Positions 1-8,790 of a stretch of 64,000 bases of DNA are shown here, piece by piece (the stretch's first letter is position 1; every line of letters starts with the position of its first letter). A program made the translations under genes and the position numbers. The DNA comes from an uncultured Eggerthellaceae bacterium (GTDB taxonomy: Bacteria > Actinomycetota > Coriobacteriia > Coriobacteriales > Eggerthellaceae), in contig CAKTUD010000001.1 of the NCBI GenBank assembly GCA_934617425.1, positions 535,677 through 599,676 of the forward strand. The letters are read 5' to 3'. The notes under the pieces were generated by a model. That model made no database searches. It was not told the DNA's origin and saw only the letters and a list, made by a program, of their open reading frames with translations.

Positions 1-1
1 C

Positions 2-1186
2 AACGAGTCCGTCGTATTGATGCTCCTTGCTATGTTCTTCTTGGGAATGTTACAAGATAGCAATTTGACGGAATGGCTATCGAACAAGATGCTCGGTGCG
101 AAATTCGTTCAGGGGCATCCTTGGCTTTTGACGGCATTCATCATCCTGGTTCCGGCTTACCTGTCCATCGTCGTGAACCAGACCATGATCGCCTTGATCA
201 TGTTCGTTATCTACCAGTCGATCTTCGAGCAAGCAGGCTATAAGAAGGGCGATCTTTATCCGGCCATGGTGCTGATGGGGTTCATGATCACCTGCAGCCT
301 GACGTTCTCGCTCTTCCCGTTCCGTGGCTGGTGCCTGATGACCGTCGGCATGGCAACCAAGGCCGGCATCACCATCAACATGGGCGGCTGGATCCTCGCC
401 GAAGCGATAACGACGATCGTCGGCAGCTTGGGCTGGCTCTTGGTGATGTTTCTTGTCCCCGGCTGCAAGGTCGATAAGCTGAAGGAAATCGATATCACGC
501 AGTTCCAGAAGGAAAGCGCTCCTTTGACGAAACGCCAAAAGGCCGTGCTGGTCATCCTGTTGGCGAACATCGTCGGTTGCATCGCCATCAGTTTCGGCGC
601 GGGCGACGAAGGCTTCAGGGCCATCCTCAAAGGAATCGGCGTCTACGGTTGGGTTATCTTCCTGATCGCCGTTGCCATGGTATGGAAGGTCGAGGACAAG
701 CCAGTTCTCGACAAGAGAACCGCCCCGGCTTATTTCTATTGGGACCTGATCTTGGTCGTTGCCGCCGCGATGGTCGTTGCGGGGCAGATCACCAGCCAGC
801 AAGCGGGCATCACGCCGATGATCTCGCAGTTGATGGCGCCGCTGTTCGGTTTGCCGAGTTACGTGTTCTTGTTGACGCTCGGCCTGATCACGTTCCTGGC
901 AACCAACGTTGCGAACAATGTAGCCGTTACCATCACGATGATGACGACGGCCATGACGATGGCCACCCAGGTCGATTTCAACCTGCAGGTTGCGCTGATG
1001 GTCATCACCGTATTCGGCGTCATCGGCCTGCTGACCCCTGCCGGTTCCGTCAATGGCGCTATGATCCATGCCCATGAGTTCACCACTACGAAATCCGCCT
1101 ACATATCGGGCATCATCATGTTCGTCTACTTAAGCATAATCATGGCTTTGGTCCTCATACCGCTGGGTTTGCAGTTCATGAGTTAG
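2..1186 (+). CDS. SLC13/DASS-like anion permease, 5' end outside window
   Basis: Integral membrane permease of the ion-transporter superfamily, most like SLC13/DASS carriers that move dicarboxylates or sulfate. The reading frame is open to the left edge, so the N-terminus is missing; about 394 residues are present. It is almost entirely hydrophobic helices, with a repeated helix-break motif near residue 300 (TNVANN) that matches the position of the SNT-type substrate and sodium-binding motif of the family. The second permease at 1693-3129 has a matching TNFANN motif, so the two are paralogues of similar type. The gene ends at a TAG and is followed by a strong terminator at 1285-1318. The substrate cannot be read from the sequence. 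Confidence 0.75.
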   Translation, partial: NESVVLMLLAMFFLGMLQDSNLTEWLSNKMLGAKFVQGHPWLLTAFIILVPAYLSIVVNQTMIALIMFVIYQSIFEQAGYKKGDLYPAMVLMGFMITCSLTFSLFPFRGWCLMTVGMATKAGITINMGGWILAEAITTIVGSLGWLLVMFLVPGCKVDKLKEIDITQFQKESAPLTKRQKAVLVILLANIVGCIAISFGAGDEGFRAILKGIGVYGWVIFLIAVAMVWKVEDKPVLDKRTAPAYFYWDLILVVAAAMVVAGQITSQQAGITPMISQLMAPLFGLPSYVFLLTLGLITFLATNVANNVAVTITMMTTAMTMATQVDFNLQVALMVITVFGVIGLLTPAGSVNGAMIHAHEFTTTKSAYISGIIMFVYLSIIMALVLIPLGLQFMS

Positions 1187-1284
1187 CGCGGCTTCGTGAA
1201 AGAAACGAGATTGCTTGATGGATGCAGGGTTTAAGGAGCCTTGCGATAGAGCGAGTTCTTCATGGGTGACGGGTAAAGACGTGC

Positions 1285-1318
1285 GGGGCGCTTCGGCTAG
1301 TCCGAGGCGCCCCTTTTC
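1285..1318 (+). terminator. Rho-independent terminator after the first permease
   Basis: Twelve-pair stem (1285-1296 with 1302-1313, one G-U pair) closed by a 5-nt loop and followed by TTTT. It lies 100 nt after the stop of the permease. Confidence 0.85.
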
Positions 1319-1692
1319 TGTGTTCTGCAAGTGCAGGCGAACAAAAGATAGCTTGAAATTGAGCAACATAGACAAAACCTATGGCAAATGATTGAAAAAT
1401 TTAGTCATTGAATTGATTTATCGCAAAATCAGACGGTAAAACAGCAGGTCAATACCTGTATCGACCATCGGTTAGGAGGGGTTCAACATAATGTTGAATA
1501 CGCTGTAAATTCATCACGCCAACCATTGATTCTCAAAACAGAGTGAATAAATTATGTTGAATTCACGGACGTTTGTAGCTATCAATCAGTGCGCGAACAA
1601 GTCGGAGGGAGGCCGATTCGGTGCGTGCACTAGACGATCCTAGCGGTTCGGGATAGCTGCAAGTATTGGAAGCAAGAAGAAAGGGGAGGGTT
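1319..1692 (+). promoter_or_regulatory. Long regulatory gap with palindromic operator candidates
   Basis: No gene is supported between the terminator and the next start. The stretch is more AT-rich than its surroundings. It holds a perfect 17-nt palindrome TTCAACATAATGTTGAA at 1482-1498, a repeat of its right half (ATGTTGAATTC) at 1554-1564, and a GTGAAT/ATTCAC inverted pair at 1543-1548 and 1561-1566 that encloses that half-site. These look like binding sites for a dimeric repressor or activator controlling the second permease. The regulator is not identified. Confidence 0.5.
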
Positions 1693-3129
1693 ATGGATAC
1701 TCAAGCGAAAAAAGTTTCGCCTATTCATTACCTAGTGGTAATTGCGTTCTGCCTGCTATTCCAGTTCATTCCTGGATTCGCGGGCATTACGAAATTGGGC
1801 ATGGCTATCCTGGGCTGCTTCATAGGCGCAGTGTATGGATGGATTTTCATCGACATGCTCTGGCCAAGCCTGATCGCCATGATCGGCCTTGGTCTTTCGC
1901 CTATCGGCTTCGACAAGGTTTTCGCGGGTTCATTCGGTAACACCACCGTCATGGCGCTAATCCTGTGCATGGGCGTTGTCGGCATCGCCATGACCACCGG
2001 CGCGTTCAATTGGCTGGCCAGCAAGCTTTTGGGCATTAAAGCCACTCAAGGCAAGCCGTGGCTCACCATTTGGCTTGTCCTCCTCATCGCCTTCCCGATG
2101 GGCTCGTTCAACCCCATCATCATGATGGTCATCTTCGGTGCCTTTATTACCTCCATGCTCACCGAATGCAAGGTCAAGAAAAACGACAAGCTGGCGATAT
2201 TCACCTATCTTGGCTGCGCCTTCTCTTTGATGATGGGCCAGATCTTGTTCCCGTTCTTCTCCACGGGCTTGGTTTTTTACGGTGCATATAACAAGATGTT
2301 CTCCATGTACCCCATCAACATGGTTGCCTATCTTTTGTTCATGCTCATCGCTGGCGTCCTCATGGTCACCATCTGGGTTCTCGTCATGAAGTTCCTCATG
2401 CGCGTCGATGCCAAGCCGCTTGCCGACTACTGCAGCGACTGCTCCGAGATCAAGGCAACGCGTTCGCAGAAGATCTCGCTTATCATGTTCGTTCTGTTCA
2501 TCCTCATCAATGTCCTCGGCTCCGTTGGCCCGCTGGTTCCTTATCTCAGCGTTCTCGGTTTGGGTGGCTACTGCCTCATCGGTTGCGCCGTCATGCCTTT
2601 CTTGAAGGATGAGGAAGGTAACACTATCGGTAACCTCGAACAGCTGCTTCACATGGGCAACTGGGGCCAGGTTCTCATGGTTGGCTTCATCATGCTGCTT
2701 TCTACGTACATGAGCGGCTCGATCCCCGGTCTCGAAACGGGCATCCCTGCCGCTATGGCGATGCTCTTCACGCCGTTCATGGGCCTGTCTCCGTGGGTCT
2801 TCATCATCGTTGCCTTGGTTGTGGCGGTTATTCTCACCAACTTCGCCAACAACATGATCGTTGCCGTCATGGTTATGCCGCTGCTCGTTAATTACGCAGC
2901 GGGCGTGGGCATGAACCCTGCGACTGTCGTCGTCATCTTGTTCATCATGTCGCAGTTCGCTTTGGCGACTCCCGCCGCTTCGCCGGTTACCGCCGTTGCC
3001 ATGACGCAGGACCTCTGCGATTCCTCCGCGATGACCAAAGGCGCTGTGAAGATCCTCCCGATCATGATCGTCGCCGGCCTCCTCGTCGGCGTGCCTCTGG
3101 CCAATATCCTGTTCGCGGTTATCGCATAG
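1693..3129 (+). CDS. SLC13/DASS-like anion permease
   Basis: A 478-residue polytopic membrane protein of the same broad family as the permease at the left edge (divalent anion or dicarboxylate:sodium symporters; ion-transporter superfamily). It has a short polar N-terminus (MDTQAKK), then about a dozen hydrophobic helices; the family-type motif TNFANN sits near residue 380. The ATG at 1693 is chosen over an upstream in-frame TTG at 1666 because a purine-rich site (AAGGGGAGGG) lies directly before it. It is transcribed alone, between a 370-nt regulatory gap and a terminator at 3210-3253. The substrate is unknown; a link to the GH3 genes downstream (a carboxylic acid substrate) is only a guess. 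Confidence 0.75.
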   Translation: MDTQAKKVSPIHYLVVIAFCLLFQFIPGFAGITKLGMAILGCFIGAVYGWIFIDMLWPSLIAMIGLGLSPIGFDKVFAGSFGNTTVMALILCMGVVGIAMTTGAFNWLASKLLGIKATQGKPWLTIWLVLLIAFPMGSFNPIIMMVIFGAFITSMLTECKVKKNDKLAIFTYLGCAFSLMMGQILFPFFSTGLVFYGAYNKMFSMYPINMVAYLLFMLIAGVLMVTIWVLVMKFLMRVDAKPLADYCSDCSEIKATRSQKISLIMFVLFILINVLGSVGPLVPYLSVLGLGGYCLIGCAVMPFLKDEEGNTIGNLEQLLHMGNWGQVLMVGFIMLLSTYMSGSIPGLETGIPAAMAMLFTPFMGLSPWVFIIVALVVAVILTNFANNMIVAVMVMPLLVNYAAGVGMNPATVVVILFIMSQFALATPAASPVTAVAMTQDLCDSSAMTKGAVKILPIMIVAGLLVGVPLANILFAVIA

Positions 3130-3180
3130 GTAACGGACTGTGGTCGATGGAGTATGATGTGACGTTCGTGATACTCTAAG

Positions 3181-3199
3181 GACAATGGTGAACATTGTC
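3181..3199. repeat. Inverted repeat GACAATG-n5-CATTGTC
   Basis: Perfect 7-nt arms with a 5-nt spacer, located between the permease stop and its terminator, 75 nt before the GH3 operon start. It could be an operator for the GH3 operon or a small RNA hairpin. Confidence 0.4.
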
Positions 3200-3209
3200 A
3201 GGAAAGCGA

Positions 3210-3253
3210 AGGCTCGGACATTGCAAACAATGGCGGTGTCCGAGCCTCGTTTT
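3210..3253 (+). terminator. Terminator after the second permease
   Basis: Eleven-pair perfect stem (AGGCTCGGACA at 3210-3220 with 3237-3247), a 16-nt loop, then CGTTTT. It ends 20 nt before the first GH3 start, so the GH3 operon either has a promoter overlapping this hairpin or is reached by read-through. Confidence 0.75.
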
Positions 3254-3273
3254 GCCGGGAAGGCTCAAGCTTC

Positions 3274-4881
3274 ATGTCCGAAAAGAAGTACATACCCGAA
3301 CTCGTGTCTGACGATAAAGGACGATATTTCGTCGAGGGATTCGATGCGCTTTATGCTGCAGGCGCCGAAATGCAAGATGAAGTTCTCGACGAGATAATCG
3401 CTCTCACGTCGAACAGCGCATATGCGTGCGACTACGGTTTCGCGGGAATCTCGACTAAAGAAGAATTCCGTGCAAGGGTGCCGCTGTCGGAATACGGCGA
3501 TTACGTTTCCTATGTGCACGACAATATGGAACACGACAAGGGGCAGCTTATAGCGTTGCCGACCGAGTATTACCTGATGTCAACCGGCCGTAACGGTCAT
3601 GCCGGCAAATACTATAGCGAGACGCGCGTAGGGGCGATAGCCCGCCAATGTGTGATCGACCTGTATCAGATGGGCATCGTTAAAAACGAGCCCGTGCTTG
3701 CCGAGCCGGGGTTCAAGACCATGCCGGTAGTGAATTCTTCGTACATCCCTGCTGCACCCAATGGGAAACCGGTACGTCGGACGTCCGGCCAAGCGGGCAA
3801 AGAGCTTTGGCGCAACGGCGGCGATGCATTCATATACCCTTACGAATTCTTAGAAGCGCAAATGGGCGATGAAGATCGCAACTACCTCTATGCGCTTTAC
3901 GCCGTGAAAGCGGAAGGGCTTGTCCAAACCAACTGCAACAACCTTGCTGCCTTCGGCGATTTCCTCGATTGCATTGAATCCTCGCCTCAGCAGATGATCG
4001 ACGACATCCGTACGGGGCACTTGTCCGTGGTGATAAGCGACGCCGATCGCGCGGTGCTTGAAGGCCTGTTCAGGCCCGACCCCGATCGCGCCGATGCGTT
4101 GCAAGTCGTGCTTGACGAGGACGGCTGCCTTGCCCCCGATCGCATTTGGCCTCGTTTCAGGCTTGCAACGGGTTGGATCGGCGGCAGCGTGGGAAGCTAC
4201 AGTGCCGATGTGATGGCGCGGCTACCCAAGGATATGCGTTACTACAACACGCCGTACGGCAGCACGGAAACGATGATCGCTGCAACCAGCGACCCCGGCT
4301 CCGATGCAGGCCCGCTGGCGGTGTTCGCTTGCTATTTCGAATTCTTGCCGCTTGAGGGCGGTGCACCCGTCGAGATGCGCGAGCTCGAGGTTGGCAGGCT
4401 CTACGAGATTTTGGTAAGCACGTATTCGGGCCTTCTGCGTTACAACCTGCATGATATCGTGCAGGTGACGGGTTTTCGGGGCGAGACGGCGTGCATCGAG
4501 TTTCGCGGTCGTTCGGGCGAGCGCGTTGCGGTGGGCGATGCCAACGTTTTCGGTTTTCGGTTTTGCGATGTCATCGAGGCTGCGGGCGAAGGCACGGGTA
4601 TCGTGCCAAGTGTGTTCCAAGGTCTTGTGGAAGACGATGCTCTTTCCGTTATAGTCGAACCCTATGTCGATCCTGCCGACCTTGGCGAATATGCTGCACG
4701 CGTGAAAGGGGCTTTGCGCGATGCCGGTGTCGTCCCTGGCAAGGTTTACGTGGTCAAGCGCGGGTATCGTCGCGGGATCTACAATTCGATGAAGCAGATG
4801 GGGCGCACGGTTCAGTCGATGAAACTCCCGATTTTCGCAACGGATGCGCCGTACGAGGTCGATATCCGCTGCGTGCTGTAG
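3274..4881 (+). CDS. GH3-family acyl-acid amido synthetase, first copy
   Basis: A 535-residue member of the GH3 family, adenylate-forming enzymes best known from plants, where they activate a carboxylic acid with ATP and conjugate it to an amino acid. Visible family features: an early serine/threonine-rich motif (LMSTGRNGHAGKY) in the place of the phosphate-binding loop, a YNTPYGSTE motif near residue 325 matching the Y-x-x-SE nucleotide-binding motif, and a STYSGLLRYNLHDIVQVTGF motif near residue 385, which corresponds to the hinge region before the C-terminal lid. The P-loop-like motif is less canonical than in the second copy (TSGTTGTPK), so this copy may have changed activity. The next gene, a paralogue, starts 11 nt after its stop. 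Acid and amine substrates are unknown. Confidence 0.8.
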   Translation: MSEKKYIPELVSDDKGRYFVEGFDALYAAGAEMQDEVLDEIIALTSNSAYACDYGFAGISTKEEFRARVPLSEYGDYVSYVHDNMEHDKGQLIALPTEYYLMSTGRNGHAGKYYSETRVGAIARQCVIDLYQMGIVKNEPVLAEPGFKTMPVVNSSYIPAAPNGKPVRRTSGQAGKELWRNGGDAFIYPYEFLEAQMGDEDRNYLYALYAVKAEGLVQTNCNNLAAFGDFLDCIESSPQQMIDDIRTGHLSVVISDADRAVLEGLFRPDPDRADALQVVLDEDGCLAPDRIWPRFRLATGWIGGSVGSYSADVMARLPKDMRYYNTPYGSTETMIAATSDPGSDAGPLAVFACYFEFLPLEGGAPVEMRELEVGRLYEILVSTYSGLLRYNLHDIVQVTGFRGETACIEFRGRSGERVAVGDANVFGFRFCDVIEAAGEGTGIVPSVFQGLVEDDALSVIVEPYVDPADLGEYAARVKGALRDAGVVPGKVYVVKRGYRRGIYNSMKQMGRTVQSMKLPIFATDAPYEVDIRCVL

Positions 4882-4891
4882 GAGGCTTTTC

Positions 4892-6574
4892 ATGAAAGGT
4901 TACGAAGCAGCCATCTTGCAAGCCGAGAAGGACATCGAAGCGGGGCGTGTGGGCGAATCGCTTCCCGAGCGCTTGCTGAAAACCGATCAAATCGAGCTGT
5001 ATTACGGCATGCCCGATTTGTTCGCCGATTACCAGCGCTTCGAGAATATCGCGCTGAATGAGATTTGGCTGCGCTTGCGCAATAGCGAATTCGCGCGCGA
5101 CCATGGAGCCGATAAGGCGAAATCAGCCGAGGAATGGCTGCACAACGCGCCGATCACCACGTATGCCGATTATCGCCCCTATGTCGAGGAATCGATGGCC
5201 GGCTCGAAGAACGTTTTGTACACCGACGACACGCAGGCGTATATCCTTACCAGCGGAACCACGGGAACCCCGAAGATCTTCGCCGACAGCGTGGCGGGGA
5301 ACTATGCGAAACTGCTGGTCATGCGTTTGCGTGGTTTTTACACGCGTACGGCGTTCCCCATAACGGGCGACCATACGGCGAAAAACCTCACCTTCTCGAA
5401 CTATGCAGGGCTTGGCTGCGCGGACGATGGCAAGCCGATCTTGCGCGCTTCGGGCTCCACGGCGCGCAGCCTGCGCCGCTATACCGACGACATGAACATC
5501 ATCCCGACGGGCTTTTGGGAATTGGAAGACGTCGATCCGCGTGCACGCGATTACATGATCGCGCTCATGGCGTTATCGGAAGGCAACCTAGCCAAGGTTT
5601 TTGCGAACAACCTCGCGCATTTCGGTCGGATGATGACGCAGGTAAACGACAAAGCTCCGCAGATGATAGGGGACATCCGCAACGGCGCGATCTCGGTTGA
5701 GATCCCTGACGCGGCGCGCGAATATATGCGCGACGTGCTGGCCTCGAACCCCGTGCGCGCCGACGAATTGCAAAGCATCTTCGGGCAATACGGCAGCCTG
5801 TCCAGTAAAGAGGCGATGCGCGCCGTGTGGCCGCGCTTCACATTGGTAAGCGGCTGGCTGAACGGCCCTACGGGGCGCGACGCCCGTCAGGTCATACGCA
5901 ACTTGCCCAGTGGGGTGGGGGCGTTCGCCATGGGTTACGGTTCGAGCGAAGGCAAGTGGAACATCCCGCTCAAGCCCGCTACCGCTTTCGGAGCCGCTGC
6001 GCCGTTCAGCTCGATTTACGAGTTCCGCGATTTGCGCACGGGCAAGCTTTACCGCGCGAATGAGATCCGCAAGCATTGCTTCTACGAGCTGGTGGTTACC
6101 ACGTATTCGGGCTTGGTGCGCTACAGCATGCAAGATGTGGTGTATGTTCAAGGCTTCGAGGGCAATACGCCGGTGTTCGCGTTCTGCGGCAAGACGAGCG
6201 AGGTCGTCGACGTCGACGGGCGCAAGCGTGATAGCCACAATCTGCTGGCGATGTTCGCATGGCTCGAGCTTTCCCAAGACATCGAGATCGATCTCATGCA
6301 GGCATACGTTGCTGATGGAAAACTGTATTTCATCTTGCAAAGCGACAAATCGATCGATTATCGCGATCTGCTTTCTCGCCTCAATGCGCTGATGCGTGCT
6401 TATTGGCATATCCACGCAAGCGGCATCTACGTGGTCACGCCCGCCTACAAGCAAGCTTACTTCGACGCTCGTGAGCTTCCCGGCCGCGGCGTGAGCGGCA
6501 TAAAGGTTTCAACGGTAGTCAACGAGCTTCCTGAAAAGCGTTTCATATCGGCAATCATCACCGAGGAGGACTAA
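4892..6574 (+). CDS. GH3-family acyl-acid amido synthetase, second copy
   Basis: A 560-residue GH3-family adenylate-forming enzyme and the better-conserved of the pair: it has a textbook P-loop (LTSGTTGTPKIF) near residue 125, a GYGSSEG motif near residue 348 and a TTYSGLVRYSMQDVVYVQGF hinge motif near residue 408. The start at 4892 follows a GGAGG site placed just past the first copy's stop; an upstream in-frame start at 4844 would lie inside that gene. Established knowledge of GH3 enzymes predicts ATP-dependent formation of an acyl adenylate and transfer to an amine. Two adjacent, divergent copies suggest either two substrates or a heteromeric enzyme (inference). Confidence 0.85.
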   Translation: MKGYEAAILQAEKDIEAGRVGESLPERLLKTDQIELYYGMPDLFADYQRFENIALNEIWLRLRNSEFARDHGADKAKSAEEWLHNAPITTYADYRPYVEESMAGSKNVLYTDDTQAYILTSGTTGTPKIFADSVAGNYAKLLVMRLRGFYTRTAFPITGDHTAKNLTFSNYAGLGCADDGKPILRASGSTARSLRRYTDDMNIIPTGFWELEDVDPRARDYMIALMALSEGNLAKVFANNLAHFGRMMTQVNDKAPQMIGDIRNGAISVEIPDAAREYMRDVLASNPVRADELQSIFGQYGSLSSKEAMRAVWPRFTLVSGWLNGPTGRDARQVIRNLPSGVGAFAMGYGSSEGKWNIPLKPATAFGAAAPFSSIYEFRDLRTGKLYRANEIRKHCFYELVVTTYSGLVRYSMQDVVYVQGFEGNTPVFAFCGKTSEVVDVDGRKRDSHNLLAMFAWLELSQDIEIDLMQAYVADGKLYFILQSDKSIDYRDLLSRLNALMRAYWHIHASGIYVVTPAYKQAYFDARELPGRGVSGIKVSTVVNELPEKRFISAIITEED

Positions 6575-6575
6575 C

Positions 6576-7037
6576 ATGAATCAAAAACTTCCACGCGTCG
6601 AGCATTTGAAGGAACGCGCTAAAGATTGCTGCTGCAGCTATTGCGGCGGCGATTTGGCGGTAAGGCGCATCCTCTACCAAACGACAGCTGAATATCGTAT
6701 CGAACTGTATTGCGACAACTGCGAGAAGATCGAATACGGCGTGCCCCGTGCCTTGTACGACAGCGCCAAAGCCGCAATCGAGCGTCTGGGCTTCAACTAT
6801 TATCCCGAAACGCAGGAGGGCGTTACCCGCAACCAGATGAACATCGCGAAGCTGGCGACGCTCACTGCATGGCAGCTGCGCTATCTGGGCATGGCCGATG
6901 ACGATCGCTTGAAAGCCGGCGCCGAGGGCGCGGCCCAAAGCATGGATGCGAGCACCATCGTAAGCGAGGACGATCTCGATGAGCTTTTGGAGGAGGTCAA
7001 GACATGGAGCGACCAGCAATCCGACTTCGAGGAGTAG
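6576..7037 (+). CDS. Small zinc-ribbon-like protein of unknown function
   Basis: A 153-residue soluble protein starting 2 nt after the second GH3 stop. Near its N-terminus it has a C-x2-C pair (C20, C23, preceded by two more cysteines) and a second C-x2-C pair (C46, C49), the arrangement of a treble-clef or zinc-ribbon fold. The rest is helical and acidic and I do not recognise it. Its last 34 nt overlap the following ABC ATPase gene, so the two are probably translationally coupled. Within the operon it could be an adaptor or metal-binding subunit; no function can be assigned. Confidence 0.7.
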   Translation: MNQKLPRVEHLKERAKDCCCSYCGGDLAVRRILYQTTAEYRIELYCDNCEKIEYGVPRALYDSAKAAIERLGFNYYPETQEGVTRNQMNIAKLATLTAWQLRYLGMADDDRLKAGAEGAAQSMDASTIVSEDDLDELLEEVKTWSDQQSDFEE

Positions 7038-7768
7038 GCTGCGCCATCGACGGGCGCGCGTTGCTGAAAGATATCAAATGGGATATCGAGCCCGGTAGCC
7101 GTTGGGTGGTTTTCGGAAGCAACGGCTGCGGCAAAACCACGCTGCTCTCCATCATCGCGGGGTACGGCTCGTATTCCTCGGGTAGCGTGAAGGTGGGCGA
7201 TACCGAGCTCAAAAATATGGATGCCATCGATTGGCGCACGTCAGTGGGCTTTGTAAGCGGGTCCTTCTTCGGGCGCGTCTATCAAAACGAGACCGTACTT
7301 CACGTGCTTACGGCGGGGGCGCGCGGCACTATGGGCATGCCTCTTGAAGAGGTGACGCCGCAGGAGATGCGCGCTATTCGCAAGCTTTTGGCAAGCCGCG
7401 GGCTCGAGCATAGGCTCGATTCGCCTTTCGTCACGCTTTCCAAGGGCGAACAGCAGATCATCCTCGTTTTGCGCGCGCTGCTTTTGAACACGCAAACGCT
7501 GCTTCTCGACGAGCCGATGAGCGGCCTCGATGTTGCCGCACGTGCCGAGATGCAGCACATGCTGTTCACGCTCGCCAACAAGCGCAATGCCACGATGGTA
7601 TATGTGAGCCACCATTTGGAAGAGATTTCGCCCGAGCTTTTCGACAACTGCTTGCTTCTCTCGCGCGGGCGCGTGCAGGCAAGCGGCCCTATTCGCGAGG
7701 TGCTTTCGTCTGACGCCGCGCGGCGCATCATCGGTCGCAACCCTTATGCAGAAGAGGAGGTGCACTAG
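7004..7768 (+). CDS. ABC-type ATPase without an adjacent permease
   Basis: A 254-residue ABC ATPase. Walker A is GSNGCGKTT (K44), the signature is LSKGEQQ rather than the usual LSGGQ, and Walker B is TLLLDEPMSGLD, followed by an H-loop in YVSHH. It resembles the soluble, single-domain ATPases of the ModF/YlmA kind more than importer pairs, as far as I can judge by eye. No membrane partner is encoded in the operon or next to it, so it either serves a permease elsewhere or is a non-transport ABC protein. It overlaps the zinc-ribbon gene by 34 nt and its stop is followed immediately by the next gene. Confidence 0.85.
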   Translation: MERPAIRLRGVGCAIDGRALLKDIKWDIEPGSRWVVFGSNGCGKTTLLSIIAGYGSYSSGSVKVGDTELKNMDAIDWRTSVGFVSGSFFGRVYQNETVLHVLTAGARGTMGMPLEEVTPQEMRAIRKLLASRGLEHRLDSPFVTLSKGEQQIILVLRALLLNTQTLLLDEPMSGLDVAARAEMQHMLFTLANKRNATMVYVSHHLEEISPELFDNCLLLSRGRVQASGPIREVLSSDAARRIIGRNPYAEEEVH

Positions 7769-7769
7769 C

Positions 7770-8714
7770 ATGACCACTTCTCTGAAAGATGTTTCCTCTG
7801 CCATCATGATCGGCAAGCTCGCTGACATGAACGCTTTTGCCAAGGAGCACAACGCATGGGGCTACGCATGGCGGGATAGCGCTGGCAGAGTGCAATATTG
7901 CATGAGCGAGGAGGCGATGGGGCTGCGCCGTTTGCGCGATAAGCAGCGTGAGGCCGGCGTGCCCATGACGCCTCTCGTCGAGTTCTCCGAGCGCGCTATC
8001 GTGCGTGAGGAGGAATACGACGACTGGATCTACGTGCGCAAGCTGCGCTTGGCCGATGCGATCAGGAAAGATTATGGGCACGACTATTACGCCATTTTGC
8101 AGCAGCTCATCGACTCGTCGTGCGACAGCTTGGCGCTTGACATCCTGCTGCCTTGGAAAGAAGAGATTACCGGCTACTTCAACGAAGTTGCTCTCGACTT
8201 GTTCGAAGGCGCTTTGCACGAGGCGCGTCGCATGCGTCATATCACCGATGCGCAATATCGCGATTTAGCCCAATGGTTGCATCAGGAAAAGAAGCAGGTG
8301 CTCTCTGAACTTGGCGGCAGCGGTCTGTATGCGCGTACGTTCCGTGGCATCGCGTACAAGGAAGGCGAGAACGTGCGCTACTTCGTGAACGCCAACGCTG
8401 ACGCCTTCTACGACCGTTACGATCAACTCGATGAGAGGAACATCGACAAGACACCCATCTATTCGTGCACGTTGCGTCACGTGAACGCGATTCCCGGCGC
8501 GAGGTGGCGCGAAGAGTTCCTTGGTTGTTTGAAGGAGTACATGGACGATGCGTATCTGGCGCGCATCGCGGCTTTGAACGCTCTGTCCTCGGCCGTCCCC
8601 GCCGATTTATGGGAGGCTTCGCTTTCCAAGGCGCGGCAGCTTTGCAGCGAACCCGCCCAGGAGGCGCTCGTCCACTGGGCTGCTCAAATGCGCGTCGTCG
8701 GAATCGCCGAGTGA
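7770..8714 (+). CDS. Unrecognised protein, last gene of the GH3 operon
   Basis: A 314-residue soluble protein that I do not recognise. It is rich in helix-forming, charged residues and aromatic residues, with no signal peptide, membrane segment or clear catalytic motif. The ATG at 7770 is preferred because a GAGGAGG site lies just before it, overlapping the end of the ABC ATPase gene. Its position makes it the fifth gene of one transcription unit with both GH3 genes, the zinc-ribbon gene and the ATPase, so it probably works in the same process. It converges with the LysR gene. Confidence 0.7.
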   Translation: MTTSLKDVSSAIMIGKLADMNAFAKEHNAWGYAWRDSAGRVQYCMSEEAMGLRRLRDKQREAGVPMTPLVEFSERAIVREEEYDDWIYVRKLRLADAIRKDYGHDYYAILQQLIDSSCDSLALDILLPWKEEITGYFNEVALDLFEGALHEARRMRHITDAQYRDLAQWLHQEKKQVLSELGGSGLYARTFRGIAYKEGENVRYFVNANADAFYDRYDQLDERNIDKTPIYSCTLRHVNAIPGARWREEFLGCLKEYMDDAYLARIAALNALSSAVPADLWEASLSKARQLCSEPAQEALVHWAAQMRVVGIAE

Positions 8715-8790
8715 CGCGTTCCAGGGATCGTCTTTCCGCTTCCGCTTGCTCTGCCTGATCGAAGGTTTTCGAATCGACTCTGATTTTAAT

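Noticed and set aside
1957..3195. Long minus-strand open frame of 412 codons opposite the second permease
   Set aside because: Its translation is rich in His, Asp, Glu and Arg with no domain, the typical antisense image of a hydrophobic gene. The plus-strand permease has a ribosome site and terminator.
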